A stretch of 7,916 nucleotides of DNA, taken from an uncultured Bacteroidales bacterium. Lineage in GTDB: Bacteria; Bacteroidota; Bacteroidia; Bacteroidales; Muribaculaceae. Positions 6,133 through 7,916 of the stretch are shown here, piece by piece. The stretch is taken from assembly GCA_947175585.1 (NCBI GenBank), contig CAMWNL010000058.1, positions 1 through 7,916 on the forward strand, in the 5' to 3' direction. Both the position numbers and the translations under genes were made by a program. The notes below the pieces were generated by a model. That model did not search any database, was not told the DNA's origin, and was given only the letters and a program-made list of their open reading frames with translations. Each line of letters starts with the position of its first letter. The first letter of the stretch is position 1.

Positions 6133-7916
6133 TTACCAATAATGCGGCTCAATGGCCATTTTATTAGGAATAATAAATGACGAGGTGTCGTAGATAGCGT
6201 GGAGGGCAAGAGCACGGGTCATGAGAATATCATCGTGATAACCGGCTTTGGATCCGTAGGCGCCATTGGGGAACTGGCGATAGACGGCAAGTTCATAACA
6301 GGCATCGGCAGAGCGCTCTACATACTCACTGTCGCGGACAGCACGGATAAGGCCGTTGACCAACACCACCTTGGTGGCACGGTTGGTGTGGAAACCTACG
6401 CGAGCCGCGGAGGGCGAACCGTCGTCAGAGCGCCAACGCCTGTAAAGATTGGTGTATCGCTCGGCAAGACGCTGAAGAACAAAGCTGTTGGCTCCGGCTC
6501 CGGCATTGGCCTCGGTCTCCAGAGTATTGCTCTCGATGATAAGCAACGCCTCATTATAGCGAACAGCGATGACACGGGCGATGTCGACAAGGATGTCATG
6601 ATCGACATGGCCACGCCACTGAGCGACAATCTCATGGCGAGTGGCGACGGCAGGATCACAGCGCTTCATCACAGCGACTACCGACCAGTCGCTCGCGGCA
6701 CTGCGTCCGCCGATATCGACAGCCACGACATAATCGGCTCCGCGCTGCGGCTCCTCCCATATCTCCAGTTCGCCTCCCGGACGGTCAAAGAAACGGTCAC
6801 CGAGGACGGAGCATGTGCGCAGCGGCTGACGGCAATCGACGAGCAGACGGTCAATGTCGGGCTGGTCAAAGACACCGGCATTTGTGGCACCGAAAGCCTC
6901 GACATCGTTGGATGGATACTCGGCAAAGAGACGGTGTATATCCTTGTCGGCCCGGGCCTTCTCGCGATACCAGTTGATCTGCTCAAGAGTGCAACCGAGC
7001 TGCCAGAGGGCCTTGTCGCGGTCGGTCATCGAAGCGGCAAAATCCTCGGGAGAGACAGCGAGGGGCAGAGTGTTCATATCGACTTCAAACCAGGCAACAA
7101 AAACCGGACGCTTGTCGCTCGCACCCTCTTTGGCACGCTGCCACTCCTCGTAGAAGTAATTGCCGATGCCGTTGGCGGTGGACTCCATAGCGATGAGAGT
7201 GTAAGGGAGAAGGGCTACGGAACCTGAGACACTGCGAATCAAATCGTTGGGTGACATCGACGGGGTCTCGCGCCAAAAGGCTGTCTCCGAAAGGTGAGCC
7301 ATAGCTATGTCATAGCCACGGATAGCATCCTGAGACTCGCTCGAAGTGACGGCAACGCGGCAGTCCCGGCCGGTGATCTCGCGGACATTGGTCGAGCCTT
7401 CGAAGGGACGGAACTGAAGCTTGGCCGCGCCGTCGGCACCACCATCCCACATTTCAGAGGGATAGTCGCGTATGAGGTCAGTGTAAAGGCGACGGATGTT
7501 GACGGCGCTGTCCTTGTTGTGGCAGCAGATAAGCGAGCTCCAGTTGGGACGCAGACACATCTGAATCCAAGCCATGTAGTTTTGAATCAGTGTCGAGCAG
7601 CCCCACTGTCTGGCTTTCAGAACGATAATACGGATCGGACGGTCGGCGAGACGGTCTTTTTCGAGAGCGTCGAGGACTTTGCGCTGTCCGCGATTTAACA
7701 CGAAGGGGGTCTTGCGATAGCCGGTCTTGGGTTTAATACGGACGCAGGTCACGCACCAGTATTCAAAGTCATAGCGGCAACGAAGGAGCCGCCATTGCCA
7801 TTGGCCGGTTGCAACGGCATACTGCGGATCGTCGAGCATGGCACGAGGTACCCAGGCTTCGGGAAGCTCGGGGACAGGGGTGGAGACCTTGACGCGGTCG
7901 CCGTGGCAGCCGATTC
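6133..7916 (-). CDS. terL: Phage terminase large subunit (TerL), 5' end outside window
   Basis: TerL is the ATP-driven motor and nuclease that packages phage DNA into proheads. An apparent ATG at 7839-7837 gives 568 residues, but the frame continues open to the right edge and adds 25 residues, including 'VPELPEAWVPRA', a plausible TerL N-terminus. The gene is therefore 5'-partial with at least 593 residues; numbering here starts at the 7839 Met. ATPase motifs: 'LKARQWGCST' (74-83) replaces the usual GKS/T loop, with Lys75/Arg77 upstream, as in many terminases. The Walker B region 'AMAHLSETAFW' (179-189) has Glu185 as likely catalytic Glu. The coupling motif is 'ESTANG' (219-224). Nuclease residues follow the RNase H-like pattern: Asp375 in VAVDIGG, Glu436 in LLIIESN, and Asp536-Asp537 in GYHDD. 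All key residues are present, so it does not look decayed. It ends in TAA at 6135-6133. The expected portal gene is absent; a glycosidase follows. The family call is strong; whether the phage is intact cannot be seen. Confidence 0.93.
   Translation of the reverse strand, partial: IGCHGDRVKVSTPVPELPEAWVPRAMLDDPQYAVATGQWQWRLLRCRYDFEYWCVTCVRIKPKTGYRKTPFVLNRGQRKVLDALEKDRLADRPIRIIVLKARQWGCSTLIQNYMAWIQMCLRPNWSSLICCHNKDSAVNIRRLYTDLIRDYPSEMWDGGADGAAKLQFRPFEGSTNVREITGRDCRVAVTSSESQDAIRGYDIAMAHLSETAFWRETPSMSPNDLIRSVSGSVALLPYTLIAMESTANGIGNYFYEEWQRAKEGASDKRPVFVAWFEVDMNTLPLAVSPEDFAASMTDRDKALWQLGCTLEQINWYREKARADKDIHRLFAEYPSNDVEAFGATNAGVFDQPDIDRLLVDCRQPLRTCSVLGDRFFDRPGGELEIWEEPQRGADYVVAVDIGGRSAASDWSVVAVMKRCDPAVATRHEIVAQWRGHVDHDILVDIARVIAVRYNEALLIIESNTLETEANAGAGANSFVLQRLAERYTNLYRRWRSDDGSPSAARVGFHTNRATKVVLVNGLIRAVRDSEYVERSADACYELAVYRQFPNGAYGSKAGYHDDILMTRALALHAIYDTSSFIIPNKMAIEPHYW

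Noticed and set aside
6199..7227. A 342-codon open frame on the plus strand, antisense to the terminase
   Set aside because: The terminase reading has a full set of ATPase and nuclease motifs; the antisense frame has no matching signs of coding.

Overview
The window looks like chromosomal DNA from a gut Bacteroidales bacterium, possibly of the Muribaculaceae type. The evidence is a Sus-type polysaccharide-utilisation operon, a lipoprotein signal followed by an acidic surface-export tract, A-rich rather than Shine-Dalgarno-like leaders, and a TAnnTTTG-type -7 promoter box. The taxon is an inference from style; no marker gene is present.

Left part, + strand (1-4736): the 3' end of a polysaccharide-utilisation locus. 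Three genes are joined by ATGA stop/start overlaps, so they are almost certainly co-transcribed. They encode the C-terminal part of a SusE/SusF-like glycan-binding surface protein (its start lies outside the window), a GH123-type lipoprotein with an Asp-Glu catalytic pair, and a secreted GH20 hexosaminidase that resembles the HexD branch. GH123 and HexD-type GH20 enzymes both point to beta-linked N-acetylgalactosamine. The inferred substrate is therefore a host glycan carrying terminal beta-HexNAc, such as glycosphingolipid head groups or mucin-type glycans. The binding protein and GH123 lipoprotein would act at the cell surface, and the GH20 enzyme in the periplasm.

Middle, - strand (6101-4731): a secreted protein of 456 residues that looks like an (alpha/alpha)6-barrel glycosidase with a small C-terminal beta domain. 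I cannot place it in a characterised family. It converges on the operon so tightly that both stop codons lie in one palindromic hexamer, TTATAA. A -7 promoter box sits almost on top of its start codon.

Right part, - strand (7916-6133): a phage terminase large subunit. It is open at its 5' end, which lies outside the window, and all hallmark ATPase and nuclease residues are present. No portal or capsid gene follows it. The next gene in the same direction, 31 bases on, is the glycosidase. This marks the edge of a prophage or phage remnant beside the sugar-utilisation locus, or else glycosidase cargo on the element.

There is no gene-free stretch above 300 bases, and I saw no tRNA, rRNA, CRISPR array or insertion sequence. 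I found no clearly new system. The most open questions are the unassigned glycosidase and the lone terminase at the junction.
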